A stretch of DNA of 32,874 bases from Acidobacteriota bacterium (GTDB lineage: Bacteria > Acidobacteriota > Terriglobia > Acidiferrales > UBA7541): assembly GCA_023481105.1 (NCBI GenBank), contig JAMCWK010000139.1:1-32874 (forward strand), read 5' to 3'. A model generated the notes under the pieces. It had not been told where the DNA came from. It searched no databases and was given only the letters and a program-made list of their open reading frames with translations. A program made the position numbers and the translations under genes. Positions 20,945-31,400 of the stretch are shown here, one piece after another (position 1 is the stretch's first letter; each line of letters starts with the position of its first letter).

Positions 20945-22543
20945 GTGCGCAAGAGACTCATGTCATTAGTCATTGTTCTGGCGATGGCGCTGGCGTTGCC
21001 GGTGGCGTCGCAGATGCAAGAGGCAGTGGATTACGATGCGCTGTTCAAGATTAAGGAACAGGGATTGTCCCCGCAGAATTCGAAGGTGATGGACACGTTC
21101 AGCTACCTCACCGACGTGCACGGCGCGCGGCTCACCGGTTCGCCCAACATCAAGAGCGCCGCCGACTGGGCCATGAAGACGATGACGGAGTACGGCCTAG
21201 TGAACGTGAAGCTGGAGCCGTGGGGGCCGTTTGGACGCGGCTGGGTGAACGAGCGCTTCAGCGCCAATGTGGTGTCGCCGAATCCCTACCCGTTGATCGG
21301 CTATCCGATGGCGTGGACGCCGGGCACCAATGGCATGGTTACCGCCGAAGCGGTGATTGCGGTGATTACCACGGAAGCGGACTTTGAGAAATTCAAGGGC
21401 AAACTGAATGGCAAGTTTGTGCTGCCCATCGCGCCGCGCGAGATTACGCCGCACTACGAGGGCGACGCCAAGAAATACACGGAAGCGCAGCTCGAAGAGC
21501 TGGCCAAACAGCCGATTTCCAACGCACTGCCGGGGCAGCCACAGCAAATACCTCCGCAGTTTGCCGTGCAGGCGGCGGATCGCCAAATCGCTGCCAAGCG
21601 CACGCAGTTCTTCAAGGATGAAGGCGTGGCGGTGCTGCTCGAGCCGGGGCGCGGCGACGACGGCACGGTGTTCGTAGGAGGAGGCGGCTCGCGCAACCCC
21701 AACGACCCGCCGTCGCTGCCGCGCGTGATGCTGGCCGCGGAGCACTACGGCCGCATTTACCGCACGCTGCAAAAGGGCGTGGCGGTGACCATCGAACTGA
21801 ACGTGCAGAACCGGTTCATTGATGGCGACGGCATGGCCTTCAACGTGGTCGGCGAAATTCCCGGCACGGACAAGGCCGGCGAACTGGTGATGATCGGGGC
21901 GCACTTCGATTCGTGGCACGCGGGCACCGGCGCCACGGACAACGCCGCAGGCTCCGCGGTGATGCTGGAAGTGATGCGCATCCTAAAGGCCAGCGGTTTG
22001 AAGCTGCGCCGCACGGTGCGCATCGGACTATGGGGCGGGGAAGAACAGGGTCTGCTCGGCTCGCGCGCGTACGTGAAAGACCATTTCGCCGACCGCGCCA
22101 CCATGGTGCTGAAACCGGAGCACGCCAAGTTTTCCGGCTACTTCAACATTGATAACGGCATTGGCGCGGTCCGTGGCGTTTATCTCCAAGGGAACGAGGC
22201 GATCGCGCCGGTCTTCGCGCGCTGGATTGAGCCGTTGAAGAGCATCGGCGTCACCACGCTGACGCCGCGCAACACCGGCGGCACCGACCATCTCGCTTTC
22301 GACGCCGTGGGGCTACCCGGATTCCAGTTCATCCAAGAAGTGATGGACTACGACACGCGCACGCACCACTCCAACATGGACGTGTACGAGCGCGCGCAAC
22401 CGCAGGACATGCGGCAGATCGCTACGGTGGTGGCTTTCTTCGTCTATCAGGCGGCCAACCGCGAACAATTGCTCCCGCGCAAACCGCTGCCCAAGCCGCA
22501 GCCTGCGCAGCAAGGCCCCGGCGGTGGACGTCCGCCCATGTAG
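20945..22543 (+). CDS. Secreted M28 family zinc peptidase (second copy), 532 aa
   Basis: A GTG start at 20945 has a perfect GGAGG site and opens a signal peptide (RKRLMSLVIVLAMALALPVAS); earlier start codons give no such leader. The catalytic domain has GAHFDSWHAGTGATDNAAG, GGEEQGLLGSRAYV, FNIDNG and THHSNMDVYE, the complete M28 set. It parallels the preceding peptidase through most of its length, including the start of the mature part (SYLTDVHGARLTGSPNIKSAADWAMKTM), but lacks the large Gly/Pro inserts. The two look like an old tandem duplication. A strong terminator follows. Confidence 0.93.
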   Translation: MRKRLMSLVIVLAMALALPVASQMQEAVDYDALFKIKEQGLSPQNSKVMDTFSYLTDVHGARLTGSPNIKSAADWAMKTMTEYGLVNVKLEPWGPFGRGWVNERFSANVVSPNPYPLIGYPMAWTPGTNGMVTAEAVIAVITTEADFEKFKGKLNGKFVLPIAPREITPHYEGDAKKYTEAQLEELAKQPISNALPGQPQQIPPQFAVQAADRQIAAKRTQFFKDEGVAVLLEPGRGDDGTVFVGGGGSRNPNDPPSLPRVMLAAEHYGRIYRTLQKGVAVTIELNVQNRFIDGDGMAFNVVGEIPGTDKAGELVMIGAHFDSWHAGTGATDNAAGSAVMLEVMRILKASGLKLRRTVRIGLWGGEEQGLLGSRAYVKDHFADRATMVLKPEHAKFSGYFNIDNGIGAVRGVYLQGNEAIAPVFARWIEPLKSIGVTTLTPRNTGGTDHLAFDAVGLPGFQFIQEVMDYDTRTHHSNMDVYERAQPQDMRQIATVVAFFVYQAANREQLLPRKPLPKPQPAQQGPGGGRPPM

Positions 22544-22552
22544 CACTCCGTG

Positions 22553-22574
22553 GGACAGGCATTCTAGCCTGTCC
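22553..22574. repeat. 8-bp inverted repeat (GGACAGGC / GCCTGTCC)
   Basis: A perfect hairpin with a 6-base loop just after the second M28 gene. It is REP-like and is followed at once by a true terminator. Confidence 0.6.
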
Positions 22575-22587
22575 GATGAAAAACACT

Positions 22588-22621
22588 GGGGCGATTCCGC
22601 TCTGCGGGGTCGCCCTTTTTT
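22588..22621 (+). terminator. Strong intrinsic terminator after the M28 pair
   Basis: A 12-bp GC-rich stem (GGGCGATTCCGC pairing with GCGGGGTCGCCC, two G-U pairs, 3-base loop) is followed by six T residues, 45 bases past the stop codon. Confidence 0.88.
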
Positions 22622-22720
22622 CTTCTGTCAATTTTGGCTCTGCAATTCCATTGTTCCGCGCTCCTGAGTCCATCTGTGGTGGCAGTGCATCTAACGCTCG
22701 TGGCTCGGAACCGGACAAGC

Positions 22721-23533
22721 ATGACTTCGATCTTTCGGAAATCGGCGTGGCTCGTGTGCATTGCCCTTTCGCTGGGCACAGCCACCGCGCATGCGCAAAC
22801 CGCCGCCGCGGAACAGTTCTCCTTTGACGAATTCGACCGGATTACACGCGCCTACGTGAACGAACGCGGCCTGGTGAACTACGCGGGATTGAAGCAGGAA
22901 TTGCAGGCGCTGCGCGTCTTCGTGGACCGGCTGGCCGCTTACGGCCCCGACAACAAGCCCGACTGGTTCCCCACGGCGGAGTCCCGCAAGCGCTACTTCC
23001 TGATGGCCTACAACGCCAACGTGCTCTACATCGCTGCTTCCGCCTATCCCGATAAGCACTCGCTGTGGAGTTGGATTGGCCTGTTCAAAAGCCACGAGAT
23101 CGTACTCGGTGGCCGCAGGCTGAGCCTGAACGTGCTGGAGCACGAAATCCTGCGCAAGGAGTTCCGCGATCCGCGCATTCACTTCTACATCAACTGTGCG
23201 GCGCGCAGTTGCCCGGCGCTGGCCCGGGGCGCGATCCCCCCGGGGGAGACGGATGCGGCGCTGGAGCGGGCGGTCCGCCGCTTCCTGAACGATCCCGGCC
23301 ATGTCCGCGTTGACGAGGCCAGCCGCACCCTTTATCTCTCCGCCATTTTCAAATGGTTCCGCGAAGATTTTCTGCGTTACCTGAAGGAAGAACGGGGACT
23401 CGCGCAACCGGGTCTCGCGGAGTATGCCGCGCTCTATCTCGACCCCGACGCGCGTGCGGCCCTCGCTCGTGTGCCGGCCGGACAACTCCACATCAAGTTT
23501 CTCGACTACGACAAATCGCTCAACGAACAGTGA
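22721..23533 (+). CDS. Secreted DUF547 protein, 270 aa
   Basis: A signal peptide (FRKSAWLVCIALSLGTATAHA) precedes a DUF547 domain: YVNERGLVNYAGLKQELQAL, then RYFLMAYNANVLYIAA, LSLNVLEHEILRKEFRDPRIHFYINCAARSCPAL, and YLSAIFKWFREDF. The central cysteines (NCAARSC) and the HFYINCA core are family hallmarks; the domain is thought to be a hydrolase- or protease-like fold of unknown action. ATG 22721 is chosen as it starts the signal peptide; the Shine-Dalgarno sequence is weak. The stop overlaps a possible GTG start of the glycosyltransferase gene, so the two are coupled. Confidence 0.88.
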   Translation: MTSIFRKSAWLVCIALSLGTATAHAQTAAAEQFSFDEFDRITRAYVNERGLVNYAGLKQELQALRVFVDRLAAYGPDNKPDWFPTAESRKRYFLMAYNANVLYIAASAYPDKHSLWSWIGLFKSHEIVLGGRRLSLNVLEHEILRKEFRDPRIHFYINCAARSCPALARGAIPPGETDAALERAVRRFLNDPGHVRVDEASRTLYLSAIFKWFREDFLRYLKEERGLAQPGLAEYAALYLDPDARAALARVPAGQLHIKFLDYDKSLNEQ

Positions 23534-23544
23534 GCCTTCCTGCA

Positions 23545-24309
23545 ATGCGTTTACGAAAGCCTCTTGAAGCGGAGCCCCGACCAGCCGATCGGAAGATTTC
23601 TGTCATCATCCCCGCGCTGAACGAGTCGGAGAATATCCTGGCCTGCTTGCGGAGCGTGCAAGAACAGGAAGGTCCCCATGAGATGCTCGTCGTGGACGGC
23701 GGCAGCACCGACGGCACTCCGGAGCTTGCTCGTCCACACGCGCAGGTAATCTCCGCGCCGCGGGGCCGCGCGCAGCAAATGAACTTGGGCGCGCGCCTGG
23801 CGACGGGCGAAGTGCTTCTCTTCCTGCACGCCGACACCCGGCTTCACGCCGATTCCCTCGCCACCCTTCGTTGTGCGCTGGACGACCCGCGCGTTGCCGG
23901 TGGCACCTTCACGCTCCGATTTGACGCCGATCGGCGGCTCCTACGCTTCTATTCGTTCTGTTCTCGCTTCCGCTTCCGGCTGTTTCACTACGGCGACCAG
24001 GGAATTTTTGTGCGGCGCTCGGTGTTCGAACGACTGCGCGGATTTGCGGACATTCCCTTGATGGAAGACCTCGACTTCCTGGGTCGCCTGCGCAAGTCGG
24101 GCCGCGTCGCACTGCTTCCGCTCCCGGTGACGACCTCCGCGCGCCGCTTCGAGGAGCACGGCGTGCTCCGCCAGCAACTCCTCAACACCGCACTCGTTTC
24201 CGCCTACTATTTCGGCGTCCCACCGGCGTCGCTGGCGCGGTTATACACGCCCCACAAGCGGGTAACCGCGTCCCGTTCGGCTGTCCCCGGAATGTCCTCT
24301 GGCGGGTAA
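23545..24309 (+). CDS. Family 2 glycosyltransferase (TIGR04283-like), 254 aa
   Basis: A GT-A fold enzyme. ISVIIPALNESENI begins the domain, MLVVDGGSTDGTPELA holds the nucleotide site, APRGRAQQMNLGARLATGEVLLFLHADT carries the metal-binding HAD, and MEDLDFLGRLRKSGRV is the acceptor-side acidic motif. The RGRAQQMN and FLHADT signatures fit the TIGR04283 group, often found near arsenosugar or lipid-linked sugar genes. The acceptor is unknown. I use ATG 23545; a GTG at 23530 overlapping the DUF547 stop is equally possible. Coupling to DUF547 recalls a pairing seen in other genomes (from memory). The end is 50 bases from a convergent hydrolase gene. Confidence 0.87.
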   Translation: MRLRKPLEAEPRPADRKISVIIPALNESENILACLRSVQEQEGPHEMLVVDGGSTDGTPELARPHAQVISAPRGRAQQMNLGARLATGEVLLFLHADTRLHADSLATLRCALDDPRVAGGTFTLRFDADRRLLRFYSFCSRFRFRLFHYGDQGIFVRRSVFERLRGFADIPLMEDLDFLGRLRKSGRVALLPLPVTTSARRFEEHGVLRQQLLNTALVSAYYFGVPPASLARLYTPHKRVTASRSAVPGMSSGG

Positions 24310-24359
24310 ATGTCGCTGCCTCCCGGCACGCACGGTTCCCTTCAGCTGGCTGGAGTGAT

Positions 24360-25394
24360 CTACGTCCGCGTCTGGGCGATGACTTCACGCACCGCTTCCG
24401 CCACCAGCTCCGGCTCGTCGAGGAGAATCCAGTGCGCGCTGTCGGCGGCGATGATGTGTTTGCTGTTCGAAGAGAGCCGCGCCAGGTCTTCCTGCTCGCG
24501 CGCGCGCGGCTCGGGGTGGTGGCTGCCGGACAGCACGACGAGCGGCAGAGCGCCGAGCCCCTCGAGCGAGGCGACCACCGCGGCGCTTGCGGGCAACGAA
24601 CCGACGTAAGCAGTCATGGCGCGGTGACACCGCGGCTGGCACCACACCGCGCGCACTTGAGGCAGGACTTCCGGCGGCAGCTTGCGCACTTCGCCGACGA
24701 TGCGTCCCAAGAATTTTTCCGCGCTGGGTCCGAAGGCGCGCGCGGCAGCTTTGGGCGCGCCGGTCGCGCCGCGCTCGAGACGTTCGAGCACAAAACGCAC
24801 GAAGCCCACGCGGCAGAGAAGCTCGCCGATGCGCGAGAAAAGCACCGCGCCGCGCAGCATCCGGCGCTGGTGCAGTGTAATGTGCTCCCACTCCGCCGGG
24901 TGCACCGAATCCACGAGAACCATGCCAGCTACTTCGCCGGGAAATTTGTGCGCGTAGTAGCGCACGCAATAGCCGCCAAAGGAGTGCCCGACAAGAATCA
25001 GCGGACGCGGCACGTCCGCACGGTCGAGCAACGCGTGCAGCTCTTCGACAATGTGCGGCGGAGTGCGCGGGCGCGGCGAGGCGTCGCTCCAACCGAGGCC
25101 GGCGCGGTCGTAGCTGACCACGCGCGCAAACTTTGCCACCTCCGGCGCGACTTTGCTCCAGCTCAGCGACGACGCGGCAATGCCCGCTTCGAGCAGCACC
25201 GTGGGCGTGCCCGGCGCGACGCCCGCCGTGGCGGGCTCGAGCACGCGGATGTGCAGGCGATAGCCGCCGACATCAATCATGCGCCCCGGTGGAGGGAACC
25301 GCTTTGCGTCGCGCGTCGCGCCAGCAGCTTGATACAGCATTCCCGCCAGCGCCAGCAACGCCAATAGCCCGATAATGATCGCGAAAATACTCAA
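24360..25394 (-). CDS. Membrane-anchored alpha/beta hydrolase, 344 aa
   Basis: An N-terminal hydrophobic helix (IFAIIIGLLALLALAGMLY) anchors the protein or acts as a signal. The alpha/beta-hydrolase domain follows: VLLEAGIAASSLSWSKVAP as oxyanion region, VVSYDRAGLGWSD, the nucleophile elbow GHSFGGYC, and a late His in ADSAHWILLDEPELV. The catalytic Asp is likely near LVVLSGSHHPEP or just before it. The substrate is unknown; it could be an esterase or related enzyme. The start is TTG 25394 before the hydrophobic helix; no better start is in frame. It is convergent with the glycosyltransferase and follows the TonB receptor on the same strand. Confidence 0.85.
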   Translation of the reverse strand: MSIFAIIIGLLALLALAGMLYQAAGATRDAKRFPPPGRMIDVGGYRLHIRVLEPATAGVAPGTPTVLLEAGIAASSLSWSKVAPEVAKFARVVSYDRAGLGWSDASPRPRTPPHIVEELHALLDRADVPRPLILVGHSFGGYCVRYYAHKFPGEVAGMVLVDSVHPAEWEHITLHQRRMLRGAVLFSRIGELLCRVGFVRFVLERLERGATGAPKAAARAFGPSAEKFLGRIVGEVRKLPPEVLPQVRAVWCQPRCHRAMTAYVGSLPASAAVVASLEGLGALPLVVLSGSHHPEPRAREQEDLARLSSNSKHIIAADSAHWILLDEPELVAEAVREVIAQTRT

Positions 25395-25492
25395 CGTGCG
25401 CTGCGCCTCTCAGAAATCGCCCCGCCAAATTACAACAATTTCGGATGCTATGGACGGGGGATTCGTTCCGGAGAGAACTCTTTCGCGCCTCG

Positions 25493-28210
25493 CTAGAAGC
25501 GCGCGGTGTAGCGCAAGGTGACGCCCCGGCCGGGCGCGTCCACGCCCCAACTAATGCCGCGGTAATTGCGGTCGCCGATGTTCTCGAAGTCCACGGTGAC
25601 GTCGTGGTGCTCGCCGAGGCGGAATCCGCCGCGCACATTGAAGGTGATGTATCCGGGAATGGCCAGATTCATCGGCGCAGAGTTCACGCCCGTGCCGAGC
25701 ACGCGGTCCTGCACTTGCAGCAGCGTCTCCCCCGTGGCCAGCAGCACGTCGTCCGCTGTGCCGAACACCGTGTCGAGTCCGGGTCCAATCATGCCGCGCA
25801 CGCGCGCGCCACGATTGAAGAAGTTGGCGATGTTGCCGCGGGAGCGCTCTGCGCCGGTGCGCCGGTCGGAGAGGTCGAGGCTCGAGAGGCGCGTCTGGCG
25901 GTTGGCCGCGTGCAGGTATGGCTCCACCCAGAAGCGTTGCGAAGGCGGCGCGTAGCGCAGCTTCAGCCAGCCGTCCGACGCGGGCGTGCCGCCTTCAATG
26001 TTGGGCGGCAGACCGGTGCGCGTGTCGCGGGCGCGCGCGTAGGTGAACACGCTCCTCAGCGACCACGCCGCAGCGAGCTGCACTTCCATGTCGTGCTCCA
26101 CGCCCCAGATGCGCGCGTTATCGAAGTTTGTGCGCACAAGCACTGGGCTGGTGGTCGCGGCCACGAACACCACGCCGTTGGCGTTCTGCGAGGTGATGGT
26201 CTGCCCGCCGAGGGAAATTCCCACGGCGCCCGGCGGCAAAATCAGCGACTGCTTGGTGATGTTGTCGTGGATGTCGTTGATGAAAAACGCGAGGTCGCTT
26301 TCGAAGCGGCGGTGGCGTACGCGCGCGCTGAGCTCGTAGCTCCAGTTCGTTTCCGGTTGCACCTGCGTGACCGGCGCGCCCGTGGAAATCGCCGAGCTGT
26401 CCGCGGTCGAGCCCACCGTGCCGTTCAGGCCGGCGATGTCTCGCGCGGCGACTTCGAAGCCCGAGCCGGTCAGCCCCAGCGTGCCGAGGTCGGTCATGTG
26501 CGGTGCGCGGAATCCGCGGCTGATATTTGCCGCAAGCGTGAACTGCTCCACCGGCGTGTAGCTCACGCCGACGCGGCCGGTCCAAGCGCTCGCGCGCAGC
26601 GAATCGTCCGGCCAGAGCGGGAGCCCGCCGACGAGCGGCGAATCCGCGGCCCGCGCGCGATAGCTGGCCGCGGAATAGCGCACGTTGGCGACCAGGCGCA
26701 GCTTGCGCGGCACCACTTCCAGAATATTCTGCACATACATTCCGCCGCTCTTGAAACGCGCATTGTTCGGCACGCGCGGACGGGTGAGCGTAATCGTACT
26801 GCTCACGGGATTGAAGGCAAATGCGGGCGCGCCGATGCGCTCGTGATAAAACTCCGCGCCGAACATCGAACTCCACCGTGAATCCCACTGCTTCATGGCC
26901 ATGCCGCTGACGCCGTGGGCGCGCATGCGCTCGCGCTCATGGGTAATGGCGCCGTTCGGATTTCCGTTGCCGCCTTGGTTCACGCGCTCCTCGCGCTGCA
27001 TGTTGAAGGAATAAGTGAAGACCAAATCGTCCAACCAGCCGGCGCGCGAGCGATCAAAGCGCACATAGAAGAGATCGTTCATCAGGTTGCGCAAATCCGC
27101 GACGAGGTTGCCGTCGCCGCCGAGCAACTGGTCGTAGCGGCGCCCGCCATCCTGCTGCCCGCGGAGGTAGTTGGCGGTGATGCTGGTGCCCGCCACCGGA
27201 GTCCAATTCACGCGGAACATTCCGCCGTACTGCGTGAACGACGTGCCCGGCAGACGCCCATCCACCAGCACAGTGGAGGGCAAGCCGAAGAAGCGCGTGA
27301 CCGCAGCGTGCGAATCGCGGCCCTGGCCCACCAGCAGACCGTTCGCGCGCCGCCCTGCCACATTGGCGGTGACGCCGAACTTTTTCGCTGCATACGATGC
27401 CGTCAAGTTCGTGCCGTATCCGGCATCGGCGCTGTTGAAAAACGTGCTACTGCGCGCGTGAAACACCGGCGCGCCCGCGGAAAGTTGCGGCGCGCGCGTC
27501 ACGAACTGCACGCTGCCGCCCAGCGCATCGCTGCCATATTGCGCGCTGCTCGGCCCGCGCAGGACTTCCACCGATTCGAGGCTCGTCGGATCAATCAGAT
27601 TCAGGAACGTGTTGATGCCGCCGCGCGCGGCGCTGCTCGAAAACCGCACGCCGTCCACAAACACGTTGACCTTATTGCCGGTGAGCCCGCGCACGACGAT
27701 TCCGGAAATCGTGGGGCTGGTGCGTTGCAAGTTCAGGCCTGGCGACCCTTCCGCCACCTGCGCGACAACGCTCTTCGCGCGCCGCTCGAGTTCGTCCGCG
27801 CCGATCACCACCACCGACTGTGCTGCCCCCTGCGTGGACTCAATGCGCCCCGGCGTGCTGGTCACCGTCACTTCCTGGTGCATGGCACCGACGCTGAGCG
27901 TCACTTCCACTGCGCGGGCGCCTGCCTCGACCGCCACGCGCCGCTCCGCCAGACCCGGCGCCGCGACGACCAGCAAGTAACTGCCGCGCGCCACATCGGC
28001 AAACTTGAAGCGGCCCTGCGCGTCCGTCTGTGTGGTGGCCACGACCGCTTGTTGCGCCGTGCGCAACGTCACGTCCGCTGCCACCACCACGCCGCCCTGC
28101 GCGTCGCGGACTACGCCTTCGATGCTGCCACCATCATCGGCGTGCACCGCGGCCGCCGCGCCCAGCAGCAGGCTCGCGCACAGGAGGGAAATCAGAAAGG
28201 AATTCCGCAT
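25493..28210 (-). CDS. TonB-dependent receptor with carboxypeptidase-regulatory domain, 905 aa
   Basis: A signal peptide (NSFLISLLCASLLLGAAAAVHA) precedes a carboxypeptidase-regulatory-like domain (IEGVVRDAQGGVVVAADVTL, TDAQGRFKFADVARGSYLLVV). A plug domain follows (IGADELERRAKSVVAQVAEG, GIVVRGLTGNKVNVFVDGVR, EVLRGPSSAQYGSDALGGSV), then a beta barrel ending in Phe. It is an outer-membrane transporter powered by TonB; the substrate is unknown. The frame extends to 28573, but ATG 28210 begins the signal peptide. It lies 86 bases after the YgaP-like gene on the same strand, at the end of a cluster with an RND pump, so it may be linked to metal or small-molecule trafficking. No TonB/ExbBD gene is in the window. 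Confidence 0.93.
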   Translation of the reverse strand: MRNSFLISLLCASLLLGAAAAVHADDGGSIEGVVRDAQGGVVVAADVTLRTAQQAVVATTQTDAQGRFKFADVARGSYLLVVAAPGLAERRVAVEAGARAVEVTLSVGAMHQEVTVTSTPGRIESTQGAAQSVVVIGADELERRAKSVVAQVAEGSPGLNLQRTSPTISGIVVRGLTGNKVNVFVDGVRFSSSAARGGINTFLNLIDPTSLESVEVLRGPSSAQYGSDALGGSVQFVTRAPQLSAGAPVFHARSSTFFNSADAGYGTNLTASYAAKKFGVTANVAGRRANGLLVGQGRDSHAAVTRFFGLPSTVLVDGRLPGTSFTQYGGMFRVNWTPVAGTSITANYLRGQQDGGRRYDQLLGGDGNLVADLRNLMNDLFYVRFDRSRAGWLDDLVFTYSFNMQREERVNQGGNGNPNGAITHERERMRAHGVSGMAMKQWDSRWSSMFGAEFYHERIGAPAFAFNPVSSTITLTRPRVPNNARFKSGGMYVQNILEVVPRKLRLVANVRYSAASYRARAADSPLVGGLPLWPDDSLRASAWTGRVGVSYTPVEQFTLAANISRGFRAPHMTDLGTLGLTGSGFEVAARDIAGLNGTVGSTADSSAISTGAPVTQVQPETNWSYELSARVRHRRFESDLAFFINDIHDNITKQSLILPPGAVGISLGGQTITSQNANGVVFVAATTSPVLVRTNFDNARIWGVEHDMEVQLAAAWSLRSVFTYARARDTRTGLPPNIEGGTPASDGWLKLRYAPPSQRFWVEPYLHAANRQTRLSSLDLSDRRTGAERSRGNIANFFNRGARVRGMIGPGLDTVFGTADDVLLATGETLLQVQDRVLGTGVNSAPMNLAIPGYITFNVRGGFRLGEHHDVTVDFENIGDRNYRGISWGVDAPGRGVTLRYTARF

Positions 28211-28296
28211 CGTCACTAGAGTACTTGGACGAAGAAAGGAGGGCAAACGTTTCGCCGCCGCGCGCTGTTTGCACACGTTGCGCGCAGCAAAACTGG

Positions 28297-28488
28297 TTAC
28301 TTCGCGCCGACGCCCAGCTTTTTCAGGATCGTCATCATCGGGCACCAATCGGTGAAGCCCGATTGCAGCAGGTTCAGCCCGACAAAGGCGGTGAACCAGT
28401 ACCAGTAGGGGTGCACCCACGTGCCCAGCGCCAGCGAGATCAGCACAAAGGCCCCCGCAATCAACCGCAACGTTCTCTCGACCGTCAT
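28297..28488 (-). CDS. YgaP-like (DUF2892) small membrane protein, 63 aa
   Basis: Two membrane helices (about 8-24 and 28-42) and a conserved tail with [12 protein letters not shown] match the YgaP transmembrane family. In some proteins the domain is joined to a rhodanese; here it stands alone. The start ATG overlaps the stop of the RND pump gene by four bases and has an AGGAG site, so it is coupled to the pump. Its role is not known. Confidence 0.87.
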   Translation of the reverse strand: MTVERTLRLIAGAFVLISLALGTWVHPYWYWFTAFVGLNLLQSGFTDWCPMMTILKKLGVGAK

Positions 28489-31400
28489 GATTTTTCTCCT
28501 TCTTTCTTTTTCTCGCTCCAGTAAAACAAAACCGGCACGGCCATGCGTGAAAGCAGCGTGCTGGCCACTTCACCGGCCATCAGAGAAATCGCCAGGCCCT
28601 GAAAGATCGGGTCAAACAAAATGACACCCGCGCCGACCACCACCGCCGCCGCCGTCAGAAGCATGGGACGGAAGCGCACGGCGCCGGCATCCACCACGGC
28701 CTCCTCCAGCGACATGCCCTGCGCGCGGCGAAGCTGGATGAAATCCACGAGGATGATGGAATTGCGCACGATAATTCCCGCGCCAGCAATGAAGCCGATC
28801 ATCGAAGTGGCCGTAAAGAATGCGCCCATCAGCCAGTGCGCCGGCAAAATGCCCACCAGCGTTAGCGGAATCGGGGCCATGATCACCAGCGGCGTCTTGA
28901 ACGACTGGAACCAGCCCACGACCAGGACATATATAAGGATGAGCACCGCGGCAAAGGCGATGCCGAGGTCGCGGAACACTTCGATGGTGATGTGCCACTC
29001 CCCGTCCCACTTCATGGCCAGCTTGCCGGTGTCCGGCGGCTGAATGGCGTTGAACTGCTCCACGGCGTAGCCTTCCGGCAGCTTCAGCACGTCAATCTTT
29101 TTGCCCAACTCGGCAATGGCGTACACCGGGCTCTCCACGTCGCCAGCGACGTCGCCGATGACGTACACCACCGGGCGGAGATTTTTGCGGTAGATGTTCT
29201 TGTCAATCTGTGTTTCGCGGACGCGCACCAGCTCTCCCAGCGGCACCATCGTGCCCGAGGGCGCGCCTTCCCGCGCCGCAAGGTACAGCCCGCGCAGCGC
29301 GTCGGCGCCGGAGCGGCTTTCGCGCGCCAGGCGCACGCGGATGGGCACGTCTTCGCGCTCGCCCGGCTGATGCATCAGGCCCACGTCTGCTCCGTCCAGA
29401 GCGATTTCGAGCGCCGACGCCACGTCACCGGTAGTGATGCCGCGCAGCGCGGCCTTGTCCTGCTCCACCGCGAAGTCGAGTTTCTTCTGCGCGTCTTCGA
29501 CGTACCAGTCCACGTCTACGACGCCGGGAGTATTGTCGAAAATGTCGCGGATCTGCCGGGCCACTTCGATTTGCCGCGAATATTCCGGCCCGTAAACTTC
29601 CGCCACCAGCGTCGAAAGCACCGGCGGCCCGGGCGGCACTTCTGCCACTTTCACGCGCGCATTCCAATGCCGGGCAATTTCCTGAATCGGCCCGCGCATT
29701 TCTTTCGCGATTTCGTGGCTTTGCTTGGAACGCTCGTCCACGCTGCGCAGATTCACCTGGATGTCCGCGACGTTCGGGCCGCGGCGCAAAAAATAATGCC
29801 GCACGAGTCCATTGAAGTTGTAAGGGCCGCTCGTGCCGGCATAAATTTGATAGTTGATGACTTCGCCGTGGCCGCGCAGGTAGCCGCCGATTTCTTCCGC
29901 CACGCCCAGCGTTTTCTCCAGCGGCGTGCCTTCCGGCATGTCGATGATCACTTGGAATTCGCTTTTGTTGTCGAACGGAAGCATCTTCACGCGTACGGCC
30001 TTCAGCGGCACCAGCAGGCACGCGAGCAGCAGAAGCCCAACCACGCCGCCGAGGAAAATCCATCGCCGCCGCGAGTTCTCGATGAGTGGCGTCATGATGC
30101 GGCGATACAGCAGCGTGAGGCGGCCTTCCTTTTCTCCTTCCGCGTGATGTTCACTGCTGGCGCGCCCGCGCAGCAGCCGAAGTGCCGCCCACGGCGACAC
30201 CACAAACGCAATCGCCAGCGAAAACACCATGGCCGCCGACGCGCCCACCGGAATCGGCCGCATGTACGGACCCATCAGCCCGCTGACAAACGCCATCGGC
30301 AGAATCGCGGCAATCACCGCGGCGGTCGCGAGTATGGTCGGGTTGCCCACTTCATCCACGGCTTCCACGGCGACGTCGCTCCACGCGCGGCCCGCGTTTT
30401 GCGGGAGGCGGAAATGGCGCACGATGTTTTCGACGACCACAATCGCGTCGTCCACCAGGATGCCGATGGAAAAAATTAGCGCGAAAAGCGTGACGCGGTT
30501 CAGCGTGTAGCCATACAAATAAAAAATCGCCAGGGTCAGCGCCAGGGTCACCGGAATCGCCAGCAGCACCACGCCGGATTCGCGCCAGCCCAGCGCCAGC
30601 GCCACCAGCAGCGTCACGCTCAATGTGGCCAACAATAGGTGCTTCAGCAGTTCGTCGCTTTTGTGCTTGGCGGTTTCGCCGTAGTTGCGCGTCACGGTGA
30701 TTGCGACGTCGCGCGGAATAGTCGTGCCGCGCAGGCGTTCCACCGTTTCGATTACGTTTTCGGCCACGACGGTGGCGTTGGTGCCTTTGCGCTTGGCCAC
30801 AGTCAGCGTGACCGCCGGCTGCTCTTCCGTTTTTTTCTGGGCCGCGCCGCCGGAACCATACATCACGTAATTCACCGGCTCCTCCGGGCCGTCTTCCAGT
30901 GTGGCAACGTCGCCGAGGTACACCGGCCTTCCGCCCGACACGCCCACCACCAATTTTTTCGCGTCGTCCACACTGCCGACAAACCGCCCGGCTTCGACGG
31001 CAATCTCCTGGTTACTTTGCGCGAAGGAACCCGATGCGGCGCGGCGGTTGGACACCTGAAATGCCTGCGCGATGGCCGCGGGGCTGGTGCGATAGGCGGC
31101 CAGGCGCTGCGAGTCGAGCGTCACCTTCAATTGCCGCCGCTGCCCGCCGATCAGCGTCGTTTCGCTGACGTCGGCCACCTGCTTCACGGCCTGGTCGAGT
31201 TCGCCGGCAATGCGCCGCAGCGCAAACGCGTCGTAGCCCTTGCCATGCAGCGTCAGCGCCAGCACCGGCACGTCGTCAATCGAACGCACTTTGATGAGCG
31301 GCTGCGAAACGCCCGGCGGGATGCGGTCGAAATTCGAATACATTTTGTTGTACGTGCGGATGATGGCGTCTTCTTCCTTGATGCCCACTTCGAAGCGCAC

